From: Theropithecus gelada
Lineage: Eukaryota; Chordata; Mammalia; Primates; Cercopithecidae
Direction of reading: 5' to 3'
DNA length: 64,000 bases
Assembly (NCBI RefSeq): GCF_003255815.1
Contig: NC_037681.1
Location: 78,168,188-78,232,187 of the forward strand
Shown here in pieces: positions 11,215 to 21,890 of this stretch. The notes beneath the pieces were generated by a model. That model was not told where the DNA came from. It saw nothing but the letters and a program-made list of their open reading frames with translations, and searched no databases. The translations under genes and the position numbers were made by a program. How positions within the stretch are numbered: the stretch's first letter is position 1; the number at the start of each line of letters is the position of its first letter.

Positions 11215-13321
11215 TCAGTTCCCACCTATGAGTGAGAACATGCGGTGTTTGGTTTTCTGTTCTTGTGATAGTTTGCTAAGAATGATGGTTTCCAGCTGCA
11301 TCCATGTCCCTACAAAGGACACAAACTCATCCTTTTTTATGGCTGCATAGTATTCCATGGTGTATAGGTGCCACATTTTCTTAATCCAGTCTGTCACTGA
11401 TAGACATTTGGGTTGATTCCAAGTCTTTGCTATTGTGAATAGTGCTGCAATAAACATACGTGTGCATGTGTCTTTATAGCAGCATAATTTATAATCCTTT
11501 GGGTATATACCCAGTAATGGGATGACTGGGTCATATGGTACATCTAGTTCTAGATCCTTGAGGAATCACCATACTGTTTTCCATAATGGTTGAACTAGTT
11601 TACAATCCCACCAACAGTGTAAAAGTGTTCCTATTTCTCCACATCCTCCCCAGCACCTGTTGTTTCCTGACTTTTTAATGATCGCCATTCTAACTGGTGT
11701 GAGATGGTATCTCATTGTGGTTTTGATTTGCATTTCTCTGATGGCCAGTGATGATGAGCATTTTTTCATGTGTCTGTTGGCTCTATGAATGTCTTCTTTT
11801 GAGAAATGTCTGTTCATATCCTTTGCCCACTTTTTGATGGGGTTGCTTGTTTTTTTCTTGTAAATTTGTTTGAGTTCTTTGTAGGTTCTGGATATTAGTC
11901 CTTTGTCAGATGAGTAGATTGCAAAAATTTTCTCCCACTCTGTAGGTTGCCTGTTCACTCTGATGGTAGTTTCTTTTGCTGTGCAGAAGCTCTTTAATTA
12001 GATCCCATTTGTCAATTTTGGCTTTTGCTGCCGTTGCTTTTAGTGTTTTAGACATGAAGTCTTTGCCCATGCCTATGTCCTGAATGGTACTACCTAGGTT
12101 TTCCTCTAGGATTTTTATGGTATTAGGCCTAACATTTAAGTCTCTAATCCATCTTGAATTAATTTTCGTATAAGGAGTAAGGAAAGGATCCAGTTTCAGC
12201 TTTCTACTTATGGCTAGCCAATTTTCCCAGCACCATTTATTAAATAGGGAATCCTTTCCCCATTTCTTGTTTCTCTCAGGTTTGTCAAAGATCAGATGGC
12301 TGTAGATGTATGGTATTATTTCTGAGGACTCTGTTCTGTTCCATTGGTCTATATCTCTGTTTTGGTACCAGTACCATGCTGTTTTGGTTACTGTAGCCTT
12401 GTAGTATAGTTTGAAGTCAGGTAGCGTGATGCCTCCAGCTTTGTTCTTTTGACTTAGNNNNNNNNNNNNNNNNNNNNNNNNNNNNNNNNNNNNNNNNNNN
12501 NNNNNNNNNNNNNNNNNNNNNNNNNNNNNNNNNNNNNNNNNNNNNNNNNNNNNNNNNNNNNNNNNNNNNNNNNNNNNNNNNNNNNNNNNNNNNNNNNNNN
12601 NNNNNNNNNNNNNNNNNNNNNNNNNNNNNNNNNNNNNNNNNNNNNNNNNNNNNNNNNNNNNNNNNNNNNNNNNNNNNNNNNNNNNNNNNNNNNNNNNNNN
12701 NNNNNNNNNNNNNNNNNNNNNNNNNNNNNNNNNNNNNNNNNNNNNNNNNNNNNNNNNNNNNNNNNNNNNNNNNNNNNNNNNNNNNNNNNNNNNNNNNNNN
12801 NNNNNNNNNNNNNNNNNNNNNNNNNNNNNNNNNNNNNNNNNNNNNNNNNNNGTTGATCTGTCTAATGTTGACAGTGGAGTGTTGAAGTCTCCCATTATTA
12901 TTGTATGGGAGTCTAAGTCTCTTTGTAAGTCTCTAAGGACTTGCTTTATGAATCTGGGTGCTCCTGTATTGGGTGCATATATATTTAGGATAGTTAGCTC
13001 TTCCTGTTGAATTGATCCCTTTACCATTATGTAATGGCCTTCTTTGTCTCTTTTGATCTTTGATGGTTTAAAGTCTGTTTTATCAGAGACTAGGATTGCA
13101 ACCCCTGCTTTTTTTTGTTCTCCATTTGCTTGGTAAATCTTCCTCCATCCCTTTATTTTGAGCCTATGTATGTCTCTGCGTGTGAGATGGGTCTCCTGAA
13201 TACAGCAGACTGATGGGTCTTGACTCTTTATCCAGTTTGCCACTCTGTGTCTTTTAATTGGAGCATTTAGTCCATTTACATTTAAGGTTAAGATTGTTAT
13301 GTGTGAACTTGATCCTGCCAT
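11215..13321 (-). pseudogene. L1 ORF2 (endonuclease/reverse transcriptase), disrupted
   Basis: Starts at ATG 13321 and reads 156 residues of the apurinic-type endonuclease domain. The metal/catalytic residues expected for L1 are present: N14, E43 in QETHL, and D145 and N147 in GDFNTPL. An N gap follows. Reading resumes near human-equivalent residue 861 (LSQKNKAGG...) and continues to the C-terminal Cys-rich motif (CWGGCGEIGTLLHCWWDC) and the expected end SLIGGN at 11215. Two lesions are visible. At about 11994-12000 five bases present in the related L1 at 25445-25460 are missing, causing a frameshift. At 11566-11568 a CGA-to-TGA-type change gives a stop after PLWKTVW. The RT catalytic core would lie in the gap and cannot be judged. 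Confidence 0.93.
12458..12851. other. assembly gap (394 N) inside L1 ORF2
   Basis: A run of N flanked on both sides by L1 ORF2, at about residue 156 on the 5' side and about residue 861 on the 3' side. In an ordinary L1 about 2.1 kb of ORF2 separates these points, so the gap length is probably underestimated. Confidence 0.97.
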
Positions 13322-13384
13322 TATGATATTAACTGGTTATTTTGCTCGTTAGTTGATGCAGTTTCTTCCTAGCCTCGATGGTCT

Positions 13385-14401
13385 TTACATTTTAGCATGT
13401 TTTTGCAATGGCTGGTACCGGTTGTTCCTTTCCATGTTGAGTGCTTCCTTCAGGGTCTCTTGTAAGGCAGGCCTAGTGGTGACAAAATCTTTAAGCATTT
13501 GCTTATCTGTAAAGGATTTTATTTCTCCTTCACTTATGAAACTTAGTTTGGCTGGATATGAAATTCTGGGTTGAAAATTCTTTTCTTTAAGAATGTTGAA
13601 TATTGGCCCCCACTCTCTTCTGGCTTGTAGAGTTTCTGCCGAGAGATCTGCTGTTAGTCTGATGGACTTCCCTTTGTAGGTAATCCGACCTTTCTCTCTG
13701 GCTGCCCTTAAAATTTTTTCCTTCATTTCAACTTTGGTGAATCTGGCAATTATGTGTCTTGGAGTTGCTCTTCTCGAGGAGTATCTTTGTGGTGTTCTCT
13801 GTATTTCCTGGATTTGAATGTTGGCCTGCCCTACTAGGTTGGGGAAGTTCTCCTGGATGATATCCTGAAGAGTGTTTTCCAACTTGGTTCCATTTTCCCC
13901 CTCACTTTCAGGCACCCCAATCAGACGTAGATTTGGTCTTTTTACATAATCCCATACTTCTTGCAGGCTTTGTTCATTTCTTTTTCTTCTTTTTTCTTTT
14001 GGTTTCTCTTCTCGCTTCATTTCATTCATTTGATCCTCAATCGCTGATACTCTTTCTTCCAGTTGATCGAGTCGGTTACTGAAGCTTGTGCATTTGTCAC
14101 GTATTTCTCGTGTCATGGTTTTCATCTCTTTCATTTTGTTTAGGACCTTCTCTGCATTAATTACTCTAGCCATCAATTCTTCCACTTTTTTTTCAAGATT
14201 TTTAGTTTCTTTGCACTGGGTACATAATTCCTCCTTTAGCTCTGAGAAATTTGATGGACTGAAGCCTTCTTCTCTCATCTCATCGAAGTCATTCTCCGTC
14301 CAGCTTTGATCCGTTGCTGGCGATGAGCTGCGCTCCTTTGCCGGGGGAGATGCGCTCTTATTTTTTGAATTTCCAGCTTTTCTGCCCTGCTTTTTCCCCA
14401 T
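13385..14401 (-). CDS. L1 ORF1 protein, intact 338 codons
   Basis: An uninterrupted ORF1 of 338 residues, the same length as human ORF1p, starting at ATG 14401 just inside the 5'UTR. ORF1p is a trimeric cytoplasmic nucleic-acid chaperone that coats its own L1 RNA to form the retrotransposition particle. Expected regions are visible: a basic, Ser-rich N-terminus (1-50), coiled coil with heptads (about 51-152, including LEERVSAIEDQMNEM), an RRM-like domain (about 157-252, with RHIIARFT) and a C-terminal domain (about 264-323, REWGPIFNILKEKNF). R235 (AAREKG) and R261 (QARREW), known to be needed for RNA binding in human ORF1p, are kept. The absence of stops or frameshifts suggests a recent insertion. 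It is part of the L1, not a host gene, and its partner ORF2 is dead. Confidence 0.93.
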   Translation of the reverse strand: MGKKQGRKAGNSKNKSASPPAKERSSSPATDQSWTENDFDEMREEGFSPSNFSELKEELCTQCKETKNLEKKVEELMARVINAEKVLNKMKEMKTMTREIRDKCTSFSNRLDQLEERVSAIEDQMNEMKREEKPKEKRRKRNEQSLQEVWDYVKRPNLRLIGVPESEGENGTKLENTLQDIIQENFPNLVGQANIQIQEIQRTPQRYSSRRATPRHIIARFTKVEMKEKILRAAREKGRITYKGKSIRLTADLSAETLQARREWGPIFNILKEKNFQPRISYPAKLSFISEGEIKSFTDKQMLKDFVTTRPALQETLKEALNMERNNRYQPLQKHAKM

Positions 14402-15443
14402 CTTTGTGGTTTTATCTGCCTCTGGTCTTTGATGATGGTGATGTACTGATGGGGTTTTGGTGTAGGTGTCCTTCCTGTTTGATAGTTTTCCTTCTAACAG
14501 TCAGGACCCTCAGCTGTAGGTCTGTTGGAGATTGCTTGAGGTCCACTCCAGACCCTGTTTGCCTGGGTATCAGCAGCAGAGGCTGCAGAAGATAGAATAT
14601 TTCTGAACAGCGAGTGTACCTGTCTGATTCTTGCTTTGGAAGCTTCCTCTCAGGGGTGTACTCCACCCTGTGAGGTGTGGGGTGTCAGACTGCCCCTAGT
14701 GGGGGATGTCTCCCAGTTAGGCTACTCAGGGGTCAGGGACCCACTTGAGCAGGCAGTCTGTCCCTTCTCAGATCTCAACCTCCGTGTTGGGAGATCCACT
14801 GCTCTCTTCAAAGCTGTCAGACAGAGTCCTTTGCGTCTGCAGAGGTTTCTGCTGCTTTGTTGTTGTTGTTGTTGTTGTTGTGTAGCTGTGCCCTGTCCCC
14901 AGAGGTGGAGTCTACAGAGACAGGCAGGTTTCCTTGAGCTGCTGTGAGCTCCACCCAGTTGGAGCTTCCCAGCAGCTTTGTTTACCTACTTAAGCCTCAG
15001 CAATGGCAGGCGCCCCTCCCCCAGCCTCGCTGCCGCCTTGCCAGTAGATCACAGACTGCTGTGCTAGCAATGAGGGAGGCTCCGTGGGCGTGGGACCCTC
15101 CCGGCCAGGTGTGGGATATGATCTCCTGGTGTGCCTGTTTGCTTAAAGTGCAGTATTGGGGTGGGAGTTACCCGATTTTCCAGGTGTTGTGTGTCTCAGT
15201 TCCCCTGGCTAGGAAAAGGGATTCCCTTCCCCCTTGTGCTTCCCAGGTGAGGCGATGCCTCGCCCTGCTTCAGCTCTCGCTGGTTGGGCTGCACCAGCTG
15301 ACCAGCACCGATTGTCCAGCACTCCCCAGTGAGATGAACCCAGTACCTCAGTTGAAAATGCAGAAATCACTGGTCTTCTGTGTCGCTCTCGCTGGGAGTT
15401 GGAGACTGGAGCTGTTCCTATTCGGCCATCTTTCTCCGCCCCC
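14402..15443 (-). promoter_or_regulatory. L1 5'UTR / internal promoter
   Basis: About 1,042 bp of GC-rich 5'UTR, clearly unlike the AT-rich surroundings. L1 5'UTRs carry an internal RNA polymerase II promoter for the element and a weaker antisense promoter. The YY1-type site AAGATGGCCG, which positions L1 transcription start in human elements, reads on the minus strand at 15432-15423. A (GTT)n run lies at 14860-14880 on +. The last bases of the element, 'ctccgcccccctg' on +, merge with the TSD. Confidence 0.8.
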
Positions 15444-15492
15444 CTGTTTTTCTTTTGTTGTTGTTGTTTCATTGTGTTTTCTTTGCCATTAG
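15070..15492 (+). other. ORF antisense to the L1 5'UTR, running out of the element
   Basis: The frame is open from 14944 (GTG), with the first ATG at 15070, giving 140 codons. It reads antisense through the 5'UTR, crosses the L1 5' end at 15443 and stops in the older host L1 at 15490-15492. Its position resembles that of primate L1 ORF0, an antisense 5'UTR frame that can extend into flanking DNA. I cannot show homology to ORF0, and GC-rich antisense frames can be open by chance. Confidence 0.3.
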
Positions 15493-16613
15493 CAATCTGT
15501 GGGTTACTCTAACACTGTTGCGTAATTTGAAATCAGGTAAAGTGAGTTTTTTAGTTCTGTTCTTTTTCTTCGGGATGGCTTTGGCTATACCGTGTCTTTT
15601 GTGATTCCATACACATTTAAAAATTTTTTATTCTATTTCTGTGAAGTATGATACTGGTATTTTGATAGAAACTGCATTGAATCTGTAGATTGTGTTGGAT
15701 AGTGGACACTTTAACAATACTGATTCTTCCAATTCATGAACATAAAATATTTTTTTTCCATTTTTTGGTGTCCTCTTCAATTTCTTGCATCATTGTTTTA
15801 TAGTTTTCATTGAAGAGATCATTCACTTATTTGGTTAACTTTATTCATAGGCATTTTGTTTTATTTGTAGCTATTCATTTGTAAATGTGATTACTTTCTT
15901 GATTTCTTTTTCAGATTGTTTGCTATGGCCATATAGAAATGATACTGATTTTTGTGTGTTGATTTTGTATCCTGCAACTTTACTGAACTGATCAATTCTA
16001 ATAGATTTTTGGTGCAGTCTTTAGATTTTTCTAAATATAAGATCATAATGTCTACACACAAGGATAATTTCACTTCTTCTACTTCAATTTGAATGCCCTT
16101 TCTTTCTTTAATTGCTCTAGCTATGACTTCCAGTACCATGTTGAATAACAGTGGTGAAAGTGGGCATTCTTGTCTTATCCCAAATCTCAGAGGAAAGGCT
16201 TTTACTTTTTCCCCATTCAGTATGATACCAGCTGCGGGTCTGTTGAATATGGCTTTTATTGTGTTGAGGTATGTTTCTTCTACACCCACAATTTTTAGGG
16301 GTTTTTTTTAAATCACAAAAAGATGACACATATTATTGGATGCTTTTCAGCATCAATTGTAATGATTATATGGTATTGCCATTCATTCTGTTGACATAAT
16401 GTATCACATTGATTTATTTGCATATGTGAAACCATCTTTGTGTGCATAAGATAAATCCTGCTTGTTCATGATGAATGATCTTTTAAATGTGTTGTTAAAT
16501 TCAGTGTATTTGTATTTGGTTGAAGATTTTTCCATCAACATTCATCAGAGATATTTACCTCTAGTTTTATCGTTTTTTGTTGTGCCTTTGTCAGGTTTTT
16601 GTATCAGGATAAT
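15444..16613 (-). repeat. old L1 (L1MA-like), ORF2 part, continuation of 9471-10985
   Basis: Resumes after the young L1 and reads back into the ORF2 reverse transcriptase region. The 132-codon minus frame at 15891-16289 contains the L1 RT stretch with NGEKVKAFPLR and SPLLFNMVLEVIARAIK. The catalytic FADD motif has decayed to LCVD, so it is inactive. It is cut at 16613 by an MST LTR. Confidence 0.85.
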
Positions 16614-17006
16614 TGATGTAGTTTGGATAGTTTTCCCCACCCAAATCTCATGTTGAAATGTAATCAACAATGTTGGAGCTGTGGCCTTATAGGAGATGTT
16701 TGGCTCATGGGGATAGGTTCTGCATGACCTGGTGCTCTTCCCATAATAGTGAGTTCTCAGAAGGTCTGATTGTTCAAAGGTGTGACACCTCTCCCATCTC
16801 TCTTGTTCCTGCTTTAACCATGTGATGTGTCTGCTCCTCTTTCACCTTCCACCATTAGCAAAAGGTTCCTGGGCCTCTCCAGAAGCCAAGCAGATTCCAG
16901 TGCCATGCTTCCCATACAGCCTGCAGAACCAATTAAATCCCTTTTCCTTATAAATTTACTCAGCCTCAGATATTTATTTATAGCAATGTAATAACCACCT
17001 AACATA
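16614..17006 (+). repeat. MST/THE1-type MaLR 5' LTR
   Basis: Begins 'tgatgtagtttggatag' and runs through 'cccaaatctcatgttgaaat', 'ccatgcttcccatacagcct' and 'aattaaatcccttttcctta' to 'cctaacata'. It is followed directly by the internal region of the same family, so this is the 5' LTR of a longer element rather than a solo LTR. It interrupts old L1 sequence. Confidence 0.85.
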
Positions 17007-18586
17007 GAAATTTGGTACAAAGAGTAGAGTGTTGTTATAAATATATCTGAAAAAATGGAAGCAGCTTCGTAACTGGGTAATGGGCAAAGGTTGGAAGAAT
17101 TTAGAGGACTCAGAAGGAAACATGAGAATGAGGCAAAGTGTGGAGTTTCTTACAGACTGATTAAATGGTTGTGATCAGATGCTTGTCTCTCAAGATGAAT
17201 AGTGAAGTTCAGGCTGATGAGGCCTCAATTAGAAATGTGGAACTTATTTGAGACTGGAGCAAAGGTCACTCTTCTTATGCCTTAGCAAAGAACTTGGCTA
17301 TAATATGTTTATACCCTGTGAATCTGTGGAAATTTGAGTAATAACCTAGGTTATCTGCTGGAAGAAATTTCTAAGCACCAAAGCATTCATGATGTGGCCT
17401 GGCTGCTTCTAACCACTTATACTCAGTTGTAGGGACAAAGAAATGACTTAAAGTTGGAAGTTATATTTAAAGAGAAAAGCTGAGGATAAAAGTTTTAAAA
17501 ATGTGTAGCCTGGCTATGTGGTAGGAAAGAAAAGCCCCTTTTCTGGGGAAGGATTCAAGCAGGCTGTGGAGAAACCACTTGCTAGTGAGATTTGCATAAT
17601 TAAAAAAGAACCAAGTACAAAGAAAATAGGAAAAAGGGCTTGAAAGCATTTTAGAGGTCTCTGAGCCAGCCTCTTGCATTACAGGCCCTGAGGCCTTTTA
17701 GAAGGACTAAATGGTTTCCTGGCCCAGGCCCGGGGAAACACTGCCCTGCACCATTCCAGGAGGCTGCCTCACAAATTGTGACCATTTGGGCTCCAGCCTC
17801 AACTCAAAGGGCCCTAGGAACAGCTTGGACCACCATACTAGAGGATGCAAGCCACAGACCTTGGCAGCTTTTCTGTAGTGGAAGGCCTGTAGGCACACAA
17901 AGTGTAAAAGTGAAGGAGGCTCAACACCCTTTGCCTAGATTTCAGAGGATGTATGAGAAAGCCTGAGTGCCAAGGCAGAAGCCTGCTGCAGGGATGGGAC
18001 CCATACAGACAACCTCTATTAGGGCAGTATAAAGAAGAAATGTAGGGTTGCAGGCCCTACATAGAATCCCTACTAGGGCACTACCTAGTGGAACTGTAGG
18101 AGGAGGGCCAATATCCTCCAGACCCCAGAATCGTAGATTCAACTGGAAGCTTGCATACTGCACCCGGAAAAACTGCAGGCATTCAACTCTAAACCATGCA
18201 AGCAGACACAGAAGCTGAACCCTGCAAAGCCACAGGGGTAGAGTTCCCCAAAGCCTTGGAAGCCTACCTTTGCAGCAGTGTGTCCTGTAGGTTAAACGAG
18301 ATTATTTTGGAACTTCAAGATTTAATTACTGCCCTGCAGAATTTCAAACGTGCACGGAGCCTGTAGTCCTTCTTTTGGCTGATTTCTCCCTTTTGGAATG
18401 GGAATGTTCACCCAGTATCTGTATCCACATTGTATCTTGGAAGTAAATAACTTATTTTGATTTTACAGGCTCATAGGTGAAAGGAATTCATCTCTAGATG
18501 AGACTTTGGACTTGGGACTTGGGACTTTGGACTTTTGAGTTAATGCTGGAATGAGTTAAGACTTTGGGAGACCATTGGGTAAGCAC
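17007..18586 (+). repeat. MST/THE1 internal region
   Basis: Matches the MaLR internal sequence in order: 'ggaagcagcttcgtaactgg', 'ctggagcaaaggtcactctt', 'gatttcagaggatgtatgag', 'cctccagaccccagaatcgt' and 'gagttaatgctggaatgagt'. MaLR internal regions carry only heavily decayed gag-like sequence; frames here are at most about 73 codons. The region is broken near its 3' end by a different LTR. Confidence 0.8.
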
Positions 18587-18912
18587 TGAGACAGCCAGGT
18601 GGGAGAGGGTTCCTGGAGAAACTTCAACCAGCCTGCCCACTGGGGTAGAGCCTCGAGAAGTTTGCACAGTTTTCAGCAGGGAGAAATCTGGCCCCTCCTC
18701 TTCCTGCATGGAACCTGGGATTCAAATAGTGGGATGGGAAGCGCTGTAGCAGGACTGTGGCCTTGTAAGAGTCCCTGTTTCACCCTTTTCTTCCTTTCTA
18801 CCCAATAAACTGTGTCTTACTCACCATTCAAACAATCTGTGAACCTAAATTTTCATGGCCATAGGACTGACAAGGACCCCATCTTTAGCTGAACTAAGGA
18901 AAAGTCCTGCAA
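18587..18912 (+). repeat. foreign LTR (ERV1-like) inserted in the MST internal region
   Basis: The MaLR internal text stops at about 18580 and resumes at 18917 ('catgaatgtattttgcattg'). In between is a different LTR-like unit, from 'tgagacagccaggtgggag' through 'ggaacctgggattcaaatag' and an AATAAA at 18804-18809 to 'ggaaaagtcctgca'. TG...CA ends, a polyadenylation signal and about 326 bp fit a solo LTR. I cannot name the family, and no clean TSD is visible. Confidence 0.6.
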
Positions 18913-19014
18913 CGGCATGAATGTATTTTGCATTGTGAGAAGAATTTGACATGTGGTGGGGGCCGGGGTAGAATAAAATAGTTTGTATATTTGTTCTCCT
19001 ACTCCAACAAAACA
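18913..19014 (+). repeat. end of MST internal region and start of a truncated 3' LTR
   Basis: 'catgaatgtattttgcattg' and 'ggggccggggtagaa' are the last part of the MaLR internal region. 'aaatagtttgtatatttgtt' corresponds to the first bases of the 3' LTR, which then breaks off at about 19014. Confidence 0.6.
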
Positions 19015-19159
19015 TAAATTAAATATATTTTATACTCTGTATGATATTCCAATACAGCACTGTTTATTTCTCAGATTATTCAAGCTTTAGCCATTGGCAG
19101 CTGTTTCATTTGGCTGCTGCACAATTTTCACATCTTTTTTTTCTTGGCACTTGTTACTT

Positions 19160-20650
19160 TCTGACTTATTTGTTTATTTAAATATATTTAAGGGATACAA
19201 GTGTAGGTTTCTTATATGCATAAATTGAATAGTGGTGAAGTCTGGGCTTTTAGTGTACCCATTATCCAAATAGTGTACATTGCACCCAGTAGGTACTTTT
19301 CCAACCCTCACCCCCTACACTATCCCACCTTTCGAAGTCTCCAATGTACATCATTCAACTCATATGTCAATGTGTACCTCTTGTTTTGGCCCCCACACAT
19401 AAGTGACAGCATGCAGTATTTGGCTTTCTGTTCCTGAGTTATGTTACTTAGGATAATGTCCTCCAATTCCATCCAAGTTGCTGAAAAGACATGATTTCAT
19501 TATTTTTATGGCTGAATAGTATTCCATGGTGCATTGATATCACATTTTTTAAATCCAGTCCACCATTGATGGACACTTAGGTTGATCCTATATCTTCACT
19601 ATTGTGAAGAGTACTGTGGTAAACATATGAGCACAAGTGGCTTTTTGATATAATGATTTATTTTCCTTTTAACAGACACCTAGAAGTGGGATTGCTGGAT
19701 TAACTGGTATTTACTTTTAAGTTTGTTGAAAAATCACCATATTGTTTTCCATAGAGGTTATACTAATTTACGTTCTCACCAGCAGTGTATAATTCCATTT
19801 TCTCTGCATCCTGACCAATATCTTTTGTTTTTAGACTTTTTAATAGTACCCATTCTGACTGGTGGAAGATGGTATCTCACTGTGATTGCAATTTGCTTTC
19901 CTCTGATGATTAGTGATGTTGAGCATTTTTTCATATTTTTTGGCACTTGCATACCTTCTTTTGAAAACTGTCTTTGTGTCCTTTGACCACTTTTTAATGA
20001 GGTTATTTGGCTTTTTCTGTTGTTGAATTATTTTCATTCCTTGTAAATTCTGGATATTAGCCTTTTGTCAGATGAATGGTTTGTAAATATTTTCTCCTAT
20101 TCTGTAGGTTGTCTGTTTATTCTGTTGATCGTTTTTTTTTTGTTTGTTTGTTTGTTTTTGTTTTTTGGCATGCAGAACTTTTTAGTTTAATTAAGTACCA
20201 TTTGTCTTTGTTTTTGTTGCATTTGCTTTTGAGAGCTTGCTCATAAATCCTTTGCCTAGGCCAATGTCCAGAAGTGTTTTTTCTACATATTCTTCCAGGA
20301 TTTTCATGGTTTCTGGTCTTACATTTGGGTGTTTAATCTATCTTGAGTTAATTTTTGAATATGTTGAGAGATATTGTTCCAGTTCATTCTTCTGCATATG
20401 GCTCTCCGATTTTCCCAGCACCATTTACTGAATAGGGTGTCATTTTCCCAGTGTATCTTTTGTTGACTGTGTAAATCTGTTGGTTGTAGATATGTGGCTT
20501 TACTTCTGGTTCTCAATTTTGTTCTATTGATCTATCAGTCTATTTTTATACCAGTACTAAGGTATTTTGGTTACTATAGCCTTGTAATATAATTTGAAGT
20601 TATGTAATGCGGGTGTTTCTGTTGTTGTTTTGCTTAGGATTGCTTTTATC
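19160..20650 (-). repeat. old L1 (L1M-like), 3'UTR and ORF2 C-terminus
   Basis: Reverse-complement L1: 'aagggatacaagtgtaggtt', 'gtgtacattgcacccagtag', 'tagtattccatggtgcattg', 'cagatgaatggtttgtaaat', 'gattttcccagcaccattta'. Short minus frames (at most 65 codons, for example 19840-20037) preserve pieces of ORF2 with frameshifts between them. It is clearly more diverged than the L1 at 10986. Confidence 0.85.
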
Positions 20651-21425
20651 CAAATATTCTAACTGATGACAACTTAACTCTGGTTTCATAAACAACAACA
20701 ATCAAGCAAGGAAAATACTAATAAGAGCTCTACATTATAACTCCATCCCTGCCCACTTTTTATTGTTTCCATTTATACCTTTTTATACTGTCTCTTAAAA
20801 AGTTAAGTTATTACTGTTGATAGGATTGTATTTTAAACTTCCTACTCAAGATAACATGAGTGCTTTACACATGACAATCATAGCGTTAGAGCATTATGTA
20901 TTTGTCTTAGTACTTACTGTTACTAGTGAGTTTTGTGCCGTCAGGTGATTTCTTATTGCTTGGTAATGTCATTTTCTTTCAGATTGAAAAACTCCCTTTA
21001 GCATTTCTTATAGGACAGGTCTGGTATTGATGAAATTTCTCAGTTTTTGTTTGTCTGGGAAAGTGTTCATTTTCCTTCATGTTTGAATGATATTTTCACT
21101 GGATATACTATTCTAAGATATATATATATTTTTAGCACTTTGATATGTGTCATGTCACTCTCTCCTGGCCTGTAAGGTTTCCACTGAGAAGTCTGCTGCC
21201 AGATGTATTGGAGTTCCTTTATATGTTGTTTCTTTTCTCTTGCTGCTTTTAGGATAGTTTCTTTATTCCGGACCTTTGAGAGTTTGAGTATTAAATGTTT
21301 TGAGGTAATCTTTGAGTTAAATCTGCTTGGTGTTCTATGACCTTTTTGAAATTAATTATTGGTATCTTTCTCTAGGTTTTGAACATTTTCTGTTATTATT
21401 TTTTTTAACACACTTTCTACCCTGA

Positions 21426-21482
<57 letters not shown>
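21426..21482 (+). repeat. (CT)n microsatellite
   Basis: About 28 CT units with one extra T, embedded in the old L1/HAL1 ORF1-like region. Confidence 0.9.
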
Positions 21483-21483
<1 letters not shown>

Positions 21484-21792
21484 CACTTCCTCATTAGGGC
21501 CAATAACTCTTAGATTTGCCATGTGGAAACTATTTTCTAGGTCTTGTCGATGTGCTTTAATATTTTTTATCTCATGTTTTTCTCCTCTGATTATGTACTT
21601 TTTATGTAGCTTGTCTTCAAGATCACTAATTGTTTTATTCTGTTTGATCAGTTCTGCTGTTGAGAGACTTCGATGTATTTTTCAATTTGTCAAATGAATT
21701 TTTTAGCTCCATCATTTCTGCTTGATTTTTAAAAATTATTTTATTAATCCTTTTGTTAAATTTATCTGCTAGGACTCTGAATTCCCTTCACT

Positions 21793-21794
<2 letters not shown>

Positions 21795-21824
<30 letters not shown>

Positions 21825-21890
21825 CCCCATTATTTTAACTTTTATTTTCAGGTCAGGGTACAAGTGCAGGTTTATTACATAGGTAAACTT
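21795..21890 (-). mobile_element. very short 5'-truncated L1 insertion (tail only)
   Basis: Thirty T, then 'ccccattattttaacttttattttcaggtc...aggtaaactt'. This is the reverse complement of the last about 65 bp of an L1MA/L1PB 3' end plus its A-tail, interrupting the L1/HAL1 ORF1-like sequence. No TSD is discernible. Confidence 0.7.

Larger units (their letters stand above)
10986..15443 (-). mobile_element. near full-length young L1 (Old World monkey L1PA-derived type)
   Basis: On the minus strand the element reads 5'UTR (15443-14402), ORF1 (14401-13385), a 63-bp spacer, ORF2 (from 13321), 3'UTR with G-rich tract (seen on + as C-rich 11137-11158), AATAAA-type signals (about 11001-11010) and an A-tail. 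The 5' terminus keeps the L1 start 'gatggccgaataggaac'. The 13-bp sequence ctgtttttctttt at 10973-10985 and 15444-15456 is the TSD. ORF1 is open but ORF2 is broken, so the copy cannot mobilise itself. Apparent length is 4.46 kb because the N gap inside ORF2 is shorter than the sequence it replaces. The 5'UTR and ORF1 wording point to a cercopithecid L1 rather than human L1PA1-3. Confidence 0.93.

Noticed and set aside
11054..11350. 98-codon + strand frame, repeated at 31545-31841
   Set aside because: Both copies are the antisense of the same young L1 3' end, which explains the shared frame; no independent evidence for a gene.
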